Shown: positions 1 to 8,476, counted from the stretch's first letter. The stretch is DNA of 47,981 nt from an uncultured Pseudocitrobacter sp. (GCA_913778145.1 CAJYVI010000010.1:1-47981), one strand, 5' to 3'. Translations and numbers: made by a program. Notes: a model not told the origin generated them from the letters alone.

Positions 1-9
1 CACAGCGAA

Positions 10-31
10 ATTAGTGAGCTGGTTCAAATTA
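10..31 (-). promoter_or_regulatory. CRP-like site, probably of an off-window lacZYA promoter
   Basis: Read on the minus strand this is TTTGA, six bases, TCACT, which fits the CRP pattern TGTGA-N6-TCACA with one mismatch in each half. It lies 33 bases past the lacI stop. That is the same relative place as the CRP site of the E. coli lac promoter, which also begins shortly after lacI and contains the same AGCTCACT half. The -35, -10 and operator O1 would lie beyond base 1, so the promoter itself cannot be confirmed. Confidence 0.6.
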
Positions 32-64
32 AATTTGGGCCAGCGGAGGAGGAAATACGATGAA

Positions 65-1138
65 TTACAAGCGCGAAACCTGCCTTGCCAGCCGCATTAA
101 CGACTCAGCCAGCATTTCCCCGGAAACGGTCTCGGTGTTTGGCCTGCGTACGGTTTTGCGCTGGATGAGAGAAACTGGCAAAAGCTGATTCCCGGACGGG
201 CTGTGACCGGTGGACATCGCTAAAAGTCGATCGACACTTCCGCGCCCAAGCACGGGAAAATCCTGACGAATGGTTGTTAACGGCGGAATGTAGCAAGAAC
301 TGTCCTCGGTATCATCATAACCGATGACCGAGATATCCGAGCCCACGCGCAGACCATATTCGCTAATGGCCCGCATAACGCCGAGCGCCATTTGATCGTT
401 GGCGACGAGCATCGCCGTGGGAAGGGTGCCATTCAGCAGCATCTGTTGCGTCTGTTGAAACCCGGATAACGCGCTCCAGTCCCCCTCAAGTATGGCAACA
501 GGTTGTAATTGATGACGCTGCAGGTGTTCATGCCAGCTTGCCAGACGCAGACGCGCTGAAACAGATTTTGACGTAGGGCCGGATAATAAAGCGATACGTT
601 GATGACCATGCTCCAGAAGATGCTCAACCCCCAGACGTGCGCCCTCTTCATGTGAGAACACAATACTGTTAACCGGCGTACGCTCAGAGACATCCAGAAA
701 AAGCACCGGCACATTGCCTGCCGCACGAGCGACCTTCAATGCATCGTCGTTCTCAAGCGGAACGTTGATGATAATACCGGTTACGCGTCGGGCCAGCAGG
801 TTATGGACGGCCTTTTCACAGGCCTCCACCCCACCAGACTCAACCATGGCGATCACCACGCTCGCACCAGACTGATCGGCTCGCGATTTTATCGCCGCAA
901 CAATCTGCGACGGCGCATGCAGGGCCAGATTAATCGTTGCGACGCCAATCAGCGGGGACTGTTTACCCGCAAGTTGCTGCGCGGCATGATTAGGAATGTA
1001 ATTCAGCTCCTTCATGGCGGCTTCAACTTTCGCGCGCGTTTTCGCGGAAACGTGTTCAGCCTGATTCACCACTCTGGAGACCGTTTGATAGGAAACGCCA
1101 GCATGAGTTGCCACGTCGTAGAGCGTTACCGCTTTCAC
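65..1138 (-). CDS. lacI: Lactose operon repressor LacI
   Basis: DNA-binding repressor of the lac operon, released by allolactose. The 357-residue protein follows E. coli LacI (360) along its whole length. The N-terminal helix-turn-helix keeps Y17, Q18 and R22 (SYQTVSRVV), which read the lac operator. The hinge ends in QQLAGKQS. The core keeps SARLRLASWH (inducer-contact Arg), VANDQMALG and GYDDTEDSSCYIPPLTT. The C-terminal tetramerisation helix LMRLARQVSRL is present but stops before the ESGQ tail of E. coli. I chose the GTG at 1138, not the upstream in-frame ATG, because E. coli lacI also starts GTG and the preceding bases (CAGGG, then TTGAAT, then GTGAAA) match its ribosome-binding site. 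The gene points out of the window and is followed by a CRP-like site. Its neighbour yacL shows that the locus differs from that of E. coli lac. Confidence 0.93.
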   Translation of the reverse strand: MKAVTLYDVATHAGVSYQTVSRVVNQAEHVSAKTRAKVEAAMKELNYIPNHAAQQLAGKQSPLIGVATINLALHAPSQIVAAIKSRADQSGASVVIAMVESGGVEACEKAVHNLLARRVTGIIINVPLENDDALKVARAAGNVPVLFLDVSERTPVNSIVFSHEEGARLGVEHLLEHGHQRIALLSGPTSKSVSARLRLASWHEHLQRHQLQPVAILEGDWSALSGFQQTQQMLLNGTLPTAMLVANDQMALGVMRAISEYGLRVGSDISVIGYDDTEDSSCYIPPLTTIRQDFPVLGRGSVDRLLAMSTGHSPSGNQLLPVSLIQRKTVRRPNTETVSGEMLAESLMRLARQVSRL

Positions 1139-1171
1139 ATTCAATACCCTGAAGTCATTTGTCCTGGTACT

Positions 1172-1200
1172 ATCATGCCACATCGTTAAGGGTTTTCCTC
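1172..1200 (-). promoter_or_regulatory. lacI promoter
   Basis: On the minus strand the -10 is CATGAT (1172-1177) and the -35 is GAGGAA (1195-1200), 17 bases apart. The weak E. coli lacI promoter has CATGAT with GCGCAA at the same spacing, and TGGCATGATAG is shared. Both boxes are poor, which fits the known low expression of lacI. The lacI regulatory region thus appears to be conserved together with the gene. Confidence 0.65.
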
Positions 1201-1221
1201 TGCGATGAAGTCGACCGATGC

Positions 1222-1584
1222 TTATCTCTGCTTCAGAAAATCGCGATACGCTGCGACCACCTGTAAAAAGTCTTCAACGCCGCACAGGGATAAACTCTCT
1301 TCGTCGTAATAGTTCATCCCTTCTTCCATTTCGTCGCCGGTGAACTCCAGCTGGTTTGCGCGGATCATCACCTCTTCGCCGTCCAGCCACAGCGTGTATT
1401 CGTGGCCCGCCCGCTGCCAGGAGCGCTCGCTGCCTTTGACTGCGCGCGCCGCCTCTTCGACTTCATCCAACAGCGCCAGATTCTCTTTTACTTCTTCGTT
1501 AAACCAGTGACCGACCACTTCGTGGCCCATCGACATACGCACCTTTACCCCTCCGGTAACGTCGCGCAGAAATTCGTAATCCAT
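1222..1584 (-). CDS. yacL: YacL family protein (UPF0231)
   Basis: Small acidic cytoplasmic protein of 120 residues, the same length as E. coli YacL, whose function I do not know to be established. It opens [20 protein letters not shown] and has a run of acidic residues in the middle ([14 protein letters not shown]). No membrane segment or signal peptide is visible. The ATG at 1584 is chosen because it gives the family length and is preceded by AGAGGAAG. The longer frame running back to 1797 would add about 70 residues that do not belong to the family. In E. coli yacL follows acnB directly. Here the two keep their order and strand, but a TPR gene of opposite orientation sits between them. Confidence 0.92.
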   Translation of the reverse strand: MDYEFLRDVTGGVKVRMSMGHEVVGHWFNEEVKENLALLDEVEEAARAVKGSERSWQRAGHEYTLWLDGEEVMIRANQLEFTGDEMEEGMNYYDEESLSLCGVEDFLQVVAAYRDFLKQR

Positions 1585-1967
1585 AATCGTCTTCCTCTGC
1601 AAAGGCAATGCGTCAGCGCTGCATTGTACCCATGCTGTAATTATCGCAGTCGACAGGGAGAATAAAAGCGGAGCGGGTTGAAGGAATGGAAATAAAGTGC
1701 CTCTCTGTGGCGAAAAGAGAGGCGATGGGTCAACTTCTGAGCATATCGGCGCCGGATGCATCGATTGTTGACCTGTCATAAAGTTACAAGTCTTCACAAC
1801 ACACTCGTTTCTCCGGGTGAAGCCTGATAACTGCGAGTCACTTTCTGTTTACCCGGACACTCCTCCCCCTGTCCAGATAAAGACCTCGTAGCCAAAAGGA
1901 CTTACTCATATTGTGTTTTCAAAATATTATCTCGTTGATGATTAAAATTATTAAGGAGATTGGATGT
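1585..1967. other. Intergenic region between yacL and the TPR gene
   Basis: Divergent intergenic stretch of 383 bases. On the minus strand a possible -10 for yacL, TACAAT, lies at 1623-1628 without a good -35. A hairpin with arms GCCTCTC (1699-1705) and GAGAGGC (1717-1723) is followed on the minus strand by ACTTTATTT, a weak terminator-like tail. It may be a remnant of the acnB-yacL junction. Bases 1798-1967 are AT-rich and lead into the TPR gene. I see no RNA gene or further coding sequence here. Confidence 0.5.
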
Positions 1968-2687
1968 ATGCATTCATATTTTAAAGGAATACTCATCCTT
2001 GTATTCACTACAATTATTTCAACATCGACACTAGCAGAACCCTATGGTCATTATGACCTTAAAAAAATCCTGCCGGTCACAGAGACAAAATCGGGAAAAA
2101 CATATCAATTCGATGTTGGTTATCTTGACCAGGTATTTTTAGATATCTACAAACATAGCTTTGCACCATTGTTACCACGATTTGATTCTCCGGAGGATCA
2201 AAAGCGAGCCCTTCATGACACTCAAGCCCTGATGAAAATGCTAAATGCTTATATCAGCACGACTCCAAACCCGAATTATCAAGTGCTTGGTCGAACCGCG
2301 CTCGTTAACCACATGGCCTATACCATGGGCGTTTCTGAGGCCAGAGCCACAGCAGAGAAACAGTATGAACAATTGCTGTCATTGAAACCCAATGACCCCA
2401 ATATCCATTTTTACTATGGATTGTTGTTATTAAATACATGCCAACTTGATAAAACAATCGAGCATCTGAGTGCATCATTGAAGTCAGGAAATAATGGAGC
2501 ATCAATTTTATTAGCCACTGTTTACGTTATTGCTGGTGATAATAAAAAAGCGCTCAACACCTTAGATACCCAACTCAAAAAAGTGCCAAATGATTCCAAC
2601 GCAAAAAAACTACGCGATCTTATTGCATCAGGGAAAGCAAAAGAAGTCGTTGCCGCTATGCAGGAAAAAAGTTGTGTGAAAAAATAA
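1968..2687 (+). CDS. Predicted periplasmic TPR-repeat protein, function unknown
   Basis: I do not recognise a named family. The 239-residue product starts with a signal peptide: a short basic-aromatic start (MHSYFKG), a hydrophobic stretch (ILILVFTTIIS), then a likely cleavage after STSTLA. There is no lipobox cysteine. The C-terminal half holds tetratricopeptide-like helices: LLSLKPNDPNIHFYYGLLLL, then LDKTIEHLSASLKSG, then ALNTLDTQLKKVPNDSNAKK. Two cysteines (LLLNTC and the terminal SC) could form a disulfide. The ATG at 1968 follows AAGGAG at a nine-base spacing and begins the signal peptide. An in-frame upstream start would bury it. Base composition is clearly more AT-rich than its neighbours, with many AAA, ATT and TTA codons, which suggests horizontal acquisition. 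It lies between acnB and yacL, opposite to both, and has its own terminator downstream. Confidence 0.8.
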   Translation: MHSYFKGILILVFTTIISTSTLAEPYGHYDLKKILPVTETKSGKTYQFDVGYLDQVFLDIYKHSFAPLLPRFDSPEDQKRALHDTQALMKMLNAYISTTPNPNYQVLGRTALVNHMAYTMGVSEARATAEKQYEQLLSLKPNDPNIHFYYGLLLLNTCQLDKTIEHLSASLKSGNNGASILLATVYVIAGDNKKALNTLDTQLKKVPNDSNAKKLRDLIASGKAKEVVAAMQEKSCVKK

Positions 2688-2734
2688 ACGGCCTCTGAAA
2701 TAGCAGGCCATATTGCTGACAAAGTGCGTTATGT

Positions 2735-2836
<102 letters not shown>

Positions 2837-2861
2837 AATTTTGCATTTGTCATCAGTCTCA

Positions 2862-2888
2862 GCCACTTCCCAAAAGAAGTGGCTTTTT
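2862..2888 (+). terminator. Rho-independent terminator of the TPR gene
   Basis: Perfect 8-bp stem GCCACTTC / GAAGTGGC around a six-base loop, followed on the plus strand by TTTTT. On the minus strand the stem has no U-tract after it, so it serves plus-strand transcription better than acnB. Confidence 0.75.
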
Positions 2889-2904
2889 ACAGCAGGCTAA
2901 AACC

Positions 2905-5502
2905 TTAAACCGCAGTCTGGAAAATCACCCCGTCCGCCTTCTCGGTGTACTGAGAAAGCTGGTCGAAGTTCAGATAGCGGTAAGTATCGACAGCGGTTTT
3001 ATCCACCTGCGCAACGTAGGTCTGGTACTCGTCCGGCGTTGGCAGTTTGCCAATCAGCGCCGCAACAGCCGCCAGTTCAGCAGAAGCCAGGAAGACGTTC
3101 GCGCCAGTACCCAGACGGTTCGGGAAGTTACGGGTAGAGGTGGAAACCACCGTCGCGCCGTCTGCTACACGCGCCTGGTTACCCATGCACAATGAACAGC
3201 CTGGGATCTCGATACGCGCGCCACTCTTACCGAAGACGCTGTAGTAGCCCTCTTCCGTCAGCTGCGCGGCGTCCATACGGGTTGGCGGCGCCACCCACAG
3301 GCGCGTCGGCAGTTGGCCTTTGTGCGCATCCAGCAGTTTACCCGCAGCACGGAAGTGACCAATGTTGGTCATGCAGGAGCCGATAAACACTTCGTCGATC
3401 TTCTCGCCCTGCACGTCAGAGAGCAGACGCGCGTCGTCCGGATCGTTCGGCGCGCACAGAATCGGCTCTTTGATATCAGCCAGATCGATGTCGATCACTG
3501 CGGCGTATTCTGCATCTGCATCACCTTCCAGCAGCTCAGGATTCGCCAGCCATTTTTCCATGCCCTGAACACGACGTTCCAGCGTACGACGGTCGCCATA
3601 ACCTTCGGCAATCATCCACTTCAGCAGGACAATGTTGGAGTTCAGGTATTCAATAATCGGCTCTTTGTTCAGCTTGATAGTACAACCTGCAGCGGAACGT
3701 TCAGCGGACGCATCAGTCAGTTCGAACGCCTGCTCGACTTTCAGATCCGGCAGACCTTCAATTTCGAGGATGCGGCCAGAGAAGATGTTTTTCTTACCTT
3801 TCTTCTCAACGGTCAGCAGACCTTGCTTGATGGCATATAGCGGAATGGCGTGAACCAGGTCGCGCAGGGTAATGCCCGGCTGCATTTTGCCTTTGAAGCG
3901 CACCAGAACAGATTCCGGCATATCTAGCGGCATGACGCCAGTTGCAGCAGCAAATGCCACCAGACCGGAGCCCGCCGGGAAGGAGATCCCAATCGGGAAA
4001 CGGGTATGGGAGTCACCACCAGTACCCACGGTGTCCGGCAGCAGCATACGGTTCAGCCAGGAGTGGATGACGCCATCGCCCGGACGCAGCGACACGCCGC
4101 CACGGTTCATGATGAAGTCCGGCAGAGTGTGGTGCGTGGTGACGTCAACCGGCTTCGGATACGCCGCGGTATGACAGAAGGACTGCATCACCAGGTCAGC
4201 CGAGAAGCCCAGGCACGCCAGGTCTTTCAGCTCATCACGGGTCATTGGACCGGTGGTGTCCTGAGAACCGACAGAGGTCATCTTCGGTTCGCAGTACGCG
4301 CCTGGACGAATGCCTTTCACGCCGCAGGCACGACCAACCATTTTCTGCGCCAGCGAGTAGCCACGGTCGCTTTCCGCCACGTCTTTCGCCTGACGGAACA
4401 CGTCGCTGTGCGGCAGGCCGAGTGATTCACGCGCTTTGGTGGTCAGGCCGCGACCGATGATCAGCGGGATACGGCCACCAGCACGCACTTCGTCAATCAG
4501 CACGTCGGTTTTCAGTTCAAAGCTTGCCAGCAGTTCGCCGGTTTCGTGGTTACGGACTTCGCCTTTGAACGGGTAAACGTCGATCACGTCGCCCATGTTC
4601 AGGTCATTCACGTCCACTTCTATTGGCAGTGCGCCCGCATCTTCCATGGTGTTAAAGAAGATAGGTGCAATTTTGCCGCCCAGGCACAGACCGCCGCCGC
4701 GCTTGTTCGGCACATGCGGGATATCGTCACCCATGAACCACAGCACGGAGTTGGTCGCGGATTTACGCGAAGAACCGGTACCGACAACATCACCCACGTA
4801 AGCCAGCGGGAAACCTTTCTGTTGCAGCGCTTCGATCTGTTTAATCGGGCCAACGACGCCCGGTTGATCCGGTTCGATCCCTTCACGGGCGTTTTTCAGC
4901 ATCGCCAGGGCGTGCAGCGGGATATCCGGGCGCGACCACGCATCCGGTGCCGGAGAGAGGTCATCGGTGTTGGTTTCGCCGGTCACCTTGAAGACGGTAA
5001 CGGTAATTTTTTCAGCCAGCGGCGGACGGCTCAGGAACCATTCAGCGTCAGCCCAGGACTGAATCACCTGCTTCGCGTAAGCGTTGCCCGCTTTCGCTTT
5101 CTCTTCTACATCGTAGAAGTTATCGAACATCAGCAGGGTGTGGGAGAGCGCTTTGGCAGCAATTGGTGCCAGTTTCGCATCGTCCAGCGCGTCGATCAGC
5201 GGATGAATGTTGTAGCCGCCCTGCATGGTGCCCAGCAGTTCAATGGCTTTTTCAGGAGTGATCAACGGGGAAGTCGCTTCGCCTTTGGCGACAGCAGCAA
5301 GGAATCCGGCTTTGACGTAGGCAGCTTCATCAACGCCCGGCGGTACACGGTTAATCAACAGGTCTAACAGGAATTCTTCTTCGCCAGCAGGCGGGTTCTT
5401 CAGCAGCTCAACCAGCGCGGCCATTTGGGTTGCGTCCAGGGGTTTTGCAACAATCCCTTCGGCTGCACGCTCAGCTACGTGCTCACGGTATTCTTTTAGC
5501 AC
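2905..5502 (-). CDS. acnB: Aconitate hydratase B
   Basis: Main TCA-cycle aconitase: interconverts citrate and isocitrate with a [4Fe-4S] cluster, and also acts on 2-methylisocitrate. At 865 residues it equals the E. coli enzyme and is nearly identical. Domain order is the AcnB type: an N-terminal HEAT-like helical domain (about 1-160), the swivelling domain, then the catalytic core. The cluster cysteines are in [11 protein letters not shown] and GCSLCMGNQ. Substrate-site stretches such as DSHTRFPIG and [12 protein letters not shown] are intact. The start is GTG at 5502, preceded by GAGGAG. AcnB of E. coli also binds its own mRNA when iron is low, which I infer but cannot see here. It is divergent from yacH across a 386-base regulatory region. 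Confidence 0.97.
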   Translation of the reverse strand: MLKEYREHVAERAAEGIVAKPLDATQMAALVELLKNPPAGEEEFLLDLLINRVPPGVDEAAYVKAGFLAAVAKGEATSPLITPEKAIELLGTMQGGYNIHPLIDALDDAKLAPIAAKALSHTLLMFDNFYDVEEKAKAGNAYAKQVIQSWADAEWFLSRPPLAEKITVTVFKVTGETNTDDLSPAPDAWSRPDIPLHALAMLKNAREGIEPDQPGVVGPIKQIEALQQKGFPLAYVGDVVGTGSSRKSATNSVLWFMGDDIPHVPNKRGGGLCLGGKIAPIFFNTMEDAGALPIEVDVNDLNMGDVIDVYPFKGEVRNHETGELLASFELKTDVLIDEVRAGGRIPLIIGRGLTTKARESLGLPHSDVFRQAKDVAESDRGYSLAQKMVGRACGVKGIRPGAYCEPKMTSVGSQDTTGPMTRDELKDLACLGFSADLVMQSFCHTAAYPKPVDVTTHHTLPDFIMNRGGVSLRPGDGVIHSWLNRMLLPDTVGTGGDSHTRFPIGISFPAGSGLVAFAAATGVMPLDMPESVLVRFKGKMQPGITLRDLVHAIPLYAIKQGLLTVEKKGKKNIFSGRILEIEGLPDLKVEQAFELTDASAERSAAGCTIKLNKEPIIEYLNSNIVLLKWMIAEGYGDRRTLERRVQGMEKWLANPELLEGDADAEYAAVIDIDLADIKEPILCAPNDPDDARLLSDVQGEKIDEVFIGSCMTNIGHFRAAGKLLDAHKGQLPTRLWVAPPTRMDAAQLTEEGYYSVFGKSGARIEIPGCSLCMGNQARVADGATVVSTSTRNFPNRLGTGANVFLASAELAAVAALIGKLPTPDEYQTYVAQVDKTAVDTYRYLNFDQLSQYTEKADGVIFQTAV

Positions 5503-5602
5503 GACGGTATCTCCTCGCTCTCATTGTCATATGCGGTCGGCTCTTCTTCACGCTCCTGTGAGACAGCAGTTTGTAGGGGGTATGCCGGGTACCGCAATGG
5601 GC

Positions 5603-5631
5603 AGAATAGCAGGATTTTAGAGAGGTGTTAA
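5603..5631 (-). promoter_or_regulatory. acnB promoter
   Basis: On the minus strand: -35 TTAACA (5626-5631), a 17-base spacer, then -10 TATTCT (5603-5608) with an upstream TGC that makes it an extended -10. Transcription would start near 5596, giving a leader of about 95 bases before the GTG. The E. coli acnB gene is reported to be controlled by CRP, ArcA, Cra and Fis. Confidence 0.65.
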
Positions 5632-5662
5632 TCTGTTTACAAAAAAGCAACATAAAATATTG

Positions 5663-5676
5663 GCTGAATCGTTAAG
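5663..5676. promoter_or_regulatory. Candidate Cra (FruR) site upstream of acnB
   Basis: GCTGAATCGTTAAG matches most of the palindromic Cra consensus GCTGAAnCGnTTCAGC, with the left half perfect. It is centred about 74 bases upstream of the predicted acnB start point. Cra control of acnB is described in E. coli. The site itself is my inference. Confidence 0.45.
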
Positions 5677-5888
5677 GATGGTCTATAAACAGTACCCTTC
5701 CCTTAAACGGGGAATTTTTAGCTGCAATGTTTGCTCACATAATTCCCTGCCTTGATTATTGCTCCGTGCAATTTATCCCAAGATTAGTCAAAAATTAAAC
5801 TATCGTCTCTTTATACTCACGCTTCATCGTACCTGCCGACTGCAGGCGCTTCGACCTGACGATTTCTTCCGAAATCGGGAGTATAACT

Positions 5889-7565
5889 ATGAACCTGCCC
5901 TTTAAGCCTCACGTGCTCGCGCTGATATGCAGCGCGGGATTGCTTGCCGCTGCCGGTACGCTGTACGTCAAAAGCCGCACGCCAGAAGTATCTGCGCCCG
6001 TACCCGCAACCGCCGTTGCCGCACCGGTGACCACGCCTGCGCCGGAAGCCGCGCCTGCGCCCGAGGTGAAAACCACCTACACCCCGGCGCAAATCAACCA
6101 GTGGGTCGCGCCAATTGCGCTTTATCCTGATGCCCTGCTGTCGCAGGTATTGATGGCCTCTACCTATCCCGCGAACGTGGTTCAGGCAGTACAGTGGTCG
6201 AAGGATCATCCGTCCCTGCAAGGTGATGCCGCCATTCAGAGCGTGTCGGATCAGCCGTGGGATGCCAGCGTTAAATCGCTGGTCGCCTTCCCGTCGCTGA
6301 TGAATATGATGGGGCAGGATCCGGTGTGGGTAGAGAATCTCGGCAACGCCTTTCTGGCGCAGCCGCAGGATGTCATGAACGCAGTACAGCAGTTGCGTGC
6401 GCTGGCGCAGCAAACCGGCTCATTAAAATCGACGCCGCAACAAACGGTCACCAGCGTGCCGAAAACGGCAGTAGCCCCGGCAGCCGCTACCTCATCGTCG
6501 ACCACGCAAACGACCACCGTAAAAGCCGCCCCGGCGCCATCGACGGTGATAAAAATCGAACCCGCCGACCCGCAGGTAGTGTACGTACCGAGCTACAACC
6601 CCTCAACGGTGTACGGTACCTGGCCAACGCCCGCTTATCCGCCCGTTTATATTCCGCCGTCACCCGGCGAGGAGTTTACCAGCAGCCTGGTGAAAGGCTT
6701 TGGCTACAGTTTAGGCGTCGCCACCACCTACGCGCTGTTCAGCAATATCGACTGGGACGATGACGACGACCATCATCATCACCATGACGATGATGATTAC
6801 CACAGGGAGGGTTATAACCATAATGGCGATAACATCAATATTAACGTCAATAATTTCAACCACATCACAGGGCAGAATTTAAACGGGCAAACCCTGCGCT
6901 GGCAGCACAACCCGGCGTACCGCAATCAGGTGCCCTACCCTAACAACACCGTGGCAAATCAGTTCCACCAGACCAACGTACCGGGTGGCCTGAGCGCAAC
7001 CCAAACGCCGGTAACCCGCGACAGTCAGCGCCAGGTGGCCATGGACAAACTGGCGCAGGGCGGCATTAAAACGCCGTCGCAGCCGATCGCCGCCGCACCG
7101 AAAGATGCGCAGCGTCAGGCTGCATCAAAGCAGCTACAGCAAATTGCCCAGCGCGATAACTACCGTGGCTACGACACGCCCCGCACGTCCACTCAGCGCG
7201 AAGCATCAAAAGCGCAGATGCAGCAGCGACTGAATAACAGCACACCGGAGCAGCGCCAACAACGTCAGGAAGCGGTGCAACAGCGTCGCAGCAGCATCAC
7301 GCCGGAACAGCGTCAGCAGCGCCAGGAAGCGGTGCAGCAACGTCACAGCACCATCACGCCAGAGCAACGCCAGCAGCGCCAGGAAAACGTCCGTCAGCGG
7401 GTTAATTCGCCAAACGCGAATGTTTTTAGCGGCAACGAAAGCCGTGGCCCGTCCTGGCAACAGCAGGCGCAGCGCGGGCAGCAAAGCCGCAACGTTCTGC
7501 ATAACGCTAACCGGGAACCCCTTCGCGAACGTGCTACCGGGCAGCGTGAATTCCACCGTCGATAA
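5889..7565 (+). CDS. yacH: DUF3300 protein YacH
   Basis: Secreted or membrane-anchored protein of unknown function, 558 residues (E. coli YacH is about 617). The N-terminus (HVLALICSAGLLAAAGTLYV) is a signal peptide or anchor. An Ala/Pro-rich linker follows, then the DUF3300 domain (INQWVAPIALYPDALLSQVL to VQQLRALAQQ). A second conserved part has VYVPSYNPSTVYGTWP. After it comes a striking Asp/His cluster (DDDDDHHHHHDDDDYH) that could bind metal ions. The C-terminal 200 residues are Gln/Arg-rich with three tandem 19-residue repeats. The start follows GGGAG. The next gene, a DUF2950 protein, begins 11 bases downstream, so the two are very likely co-transcribed. A similar pairing of DUF3300 and DUF2950 occurs in other bacteria and suggests a shared envelope role. 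Confidence 0.92.
   Translation: MNLPFKPHVLALICSAGLLAAAGTLYVKSRTPEVSAPVPATAVAAPVTTPAPEAAPAPEVKTTYTPAQINQWVAPIALYPDALLSQVLMASTYPANVVQAVQWSKDHPSLQGDAAIQSVSDQPWDASVKSLVAFPSLMNMMGQDPVWVENLGNAFLAQPQDVMNAVQQLRALAQQTGSLKSTPQQTVTSVPKTAVAPAAATSSSTTQTTTVKAAPAPSTVIKIEPADPQVVYVPSYNPSTVYGTWPTPAYPPVYIPPSPGEEFTSSLVKGFGYSLGVATTYALFSNIDWDDDDDHHHHHDDDDYHREGYNHNGDNININVNNFNHITGQNLNGQTLRWQHNPAYRNQVPYPNNTVANQFHQTNVPGGLSATQTPVTRDSQRQVAMDKLAQGGIKTPSQPIAAAPKDAQRQAASKQLQQIAQRDNYRGYDTPRTSTQREASKAQMQQRLNNSTPEQRQQRQEAVQQRRSSITPEQRQQRQEAVQQRHSTITPEQRQQRQENVRQRVNSPNANVFSGNESRGPSWQQQAQRGQQSRNVLHNANREPLRERATGQREFHRR
7242..7412 (+). repeat. Three tandem 57-bp repeats inside yacH
   Basis: Units at 7242-7298, 7299-7355 and 7356-7412 each encode 19 residues. 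All begin TPEQRQQRQE; two continue AVQQR and the last NVRQR. The DNA units differ mostly at third positions. The repeat lies in the disordered Gln/Arg-rich tail, where copy number can change without breaking the frame. That may explain why YacH length differs between species. Confidence 0.9.
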
Positions 7566-7576
7566 GAGAGCGCACC

Positions 7577-8368
7577 ATGAAAAAGATCCTTCTCAGCACG
7601 CTGCTGTTCTCGCTTCCCCTGGTGAGTTTTGCTCAGCAGCAGTTTGCTAACCCACTCGACGCCGCGACGGCCTTTGCCGATGCGGTGACCACCCGTAATG
7701 AACCGCAGCTTAACGCGCTGCTGGGCGATGACTGGCGGCACTTCTTACCGCCGGATGGCGCTGACCCGGAAGCCGTTGCCCGCTTTGAGCGAGACTGGAA
7801 AATCAGCCACCGTATCGATCAACAAGGCGATACGGCGCATATCAATGTCGGTACCGACAGCTGGCAACTGCCCTTACCGATCGTCAAAACCGAAGCAGGA
7901 TGGCATTTTGATATGCAGGCAGCGCAGGATGAAATCATTACCCGCACCATCGGGCGCAACGAGCTTTCGGCGATTGGCGCAATGCATGCCTACGTAGATG
8001 CGCAGGAAGATTATCACCTGAGAAAACAGCACTACGCCAGCAAGCTTATCAGCAGCGAAGGTCAGCAGGACGGCCTTTACTGGCCGATGCAGCCCGGCGA
8101 AGCACCAAGCCCGCTGGGGCCAGCGTTCAGCCCGGTAACGCCGGGTGAAGGCTATCACGGCTACCGCTTTCGCATTATCGACAGTAATCAATCCGACGGC
8201 TTTGCCCTGATAGCCTGGCCAGTGGAATATGGTGAAACCGGGGTGATGAGCTTTATGGTCGGCCAGGACGATCGGGTGTATCAGGCAGACTTCGGTGAGG
8301 AAACGGCGGAGAAAGTGGCGGCAATAACCCGCTTTGACGCGGCAGCACCGTGGCAGCCGGAAGAGTAG
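7577..8368 (+). CDS. DUF2950 periplasmic protein
   Basis: Function unknown. The 263-residue product starts with a signal peptide (MKKILLSTLLFSLPLVSFA, cleavage before QQQF). The body shows the DUF2950 pattern: FANPLDAATAFADAV, a folded N-terminal half, then IGRNELSAIGAMHAYVDAQEDYH. The latter half has a YWP motif, a GYHGYRFRI segment and GVMSFMVGQDDRVYQ, which is typical of the family. It sits 11 bases after yacH and is followed by a strong terminator, so yacH and this gene form one unit. I do not recall it at this position in E. coli K-12. Confidence 0.85.
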   Translation: MKKILLSTLLFSLPLVSFAQQQFANPLDAATAFADAVTTRNEPQLNALLGDDWRHFLPPDGADPEAVARFERDWKISHRIDQQGDTAHINVGTDSWQLPLPIVKTEAGWHFDMQAAQDEIITRTIGRNELSAIGAMHAYVDAQEDYHLRKQHYASKLISSEGQQDGLYWPMQPGEAPSPLGPAFSPVTPGEGYHGYRFRIIDSNQSDGFALIAWPVEYGETGVMSFMVGQDDRVYQADFGEETAEKVAAITRFDAAAPWQPEE

Positions 8369-8376
8369 CAGCGTAA

Positions 8377-8402
8377 AAAAAGCGGCTGGTTAGCCGCTTT
8401 TT
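8377..8402. terminator. Terminator after the yacH operon
   Basis: Stem GCGGCT / AGCCGC with a four-base loop, A-run before and T-run after (AAAAA...TTTTT). It can act in both directions. On the plus strand it ends yacH-DUF2950. Confidence 0.88.
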
Positions 8403-8406
8403 ATTT

Positions 8407-8476
8407 CCCGGATGGCGGCTGACGCCTTATCCGGCCTACCCAATCGTAGGCCTGATAAGCGAAGCGCCATCAGGCA
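8407..8476. repeat. BIME: inverted REP pair
   Basis: REP unit CCCGGATGGCGGC...TTATCCGGCCTAC (8407-8439) and the inverted unit GTAGGCCTGATAAGCG...GCCATCAGGCA (8446-8476), six bases apart. It lies between the convergent 3' ends of the DUF2950 gene and lpd. Confidence 0.9.

Larger units (their letters stand above)
5503..5888. other. acnB-yacH divergent regulatory region
   Basis: Intergenic region of 386 bases between divergent genes. It contains the acnB promoter and a Cra-like half site, listed separately. Facing yacH on the plus strand is a possible -10 TATACT at 5812-5817 without a convincing -35. A short CCTGC/GCAGG hairpin at about 5831-5847 lies in the yacH leader. The middle is AT-rich. 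I see no small ORF or RNA gene here. Confidence 0.55.

Noticed and set aside
4546..5367. Open frame of 273 codons opposite acnB.
   Set aside because: Antisense shadow of a conserved enzyme; composition is unlike a protein and nothing precedes it.
6773..6806. Asp/His-rich stretch that could look like a sequencing or cloning His-tag artefact.
   Set aside because: It is flanked by ordinary yacH coding sequence in frame and mixes Asp and His codons, so it is natural protein sequence.
7242..7412. Tandem 57-bp units considered as a CRISPR or non-coding minisatellite.
   Set aside because: Units are contiguous without spacers, in frame within yacH, and vary at third codon positions.
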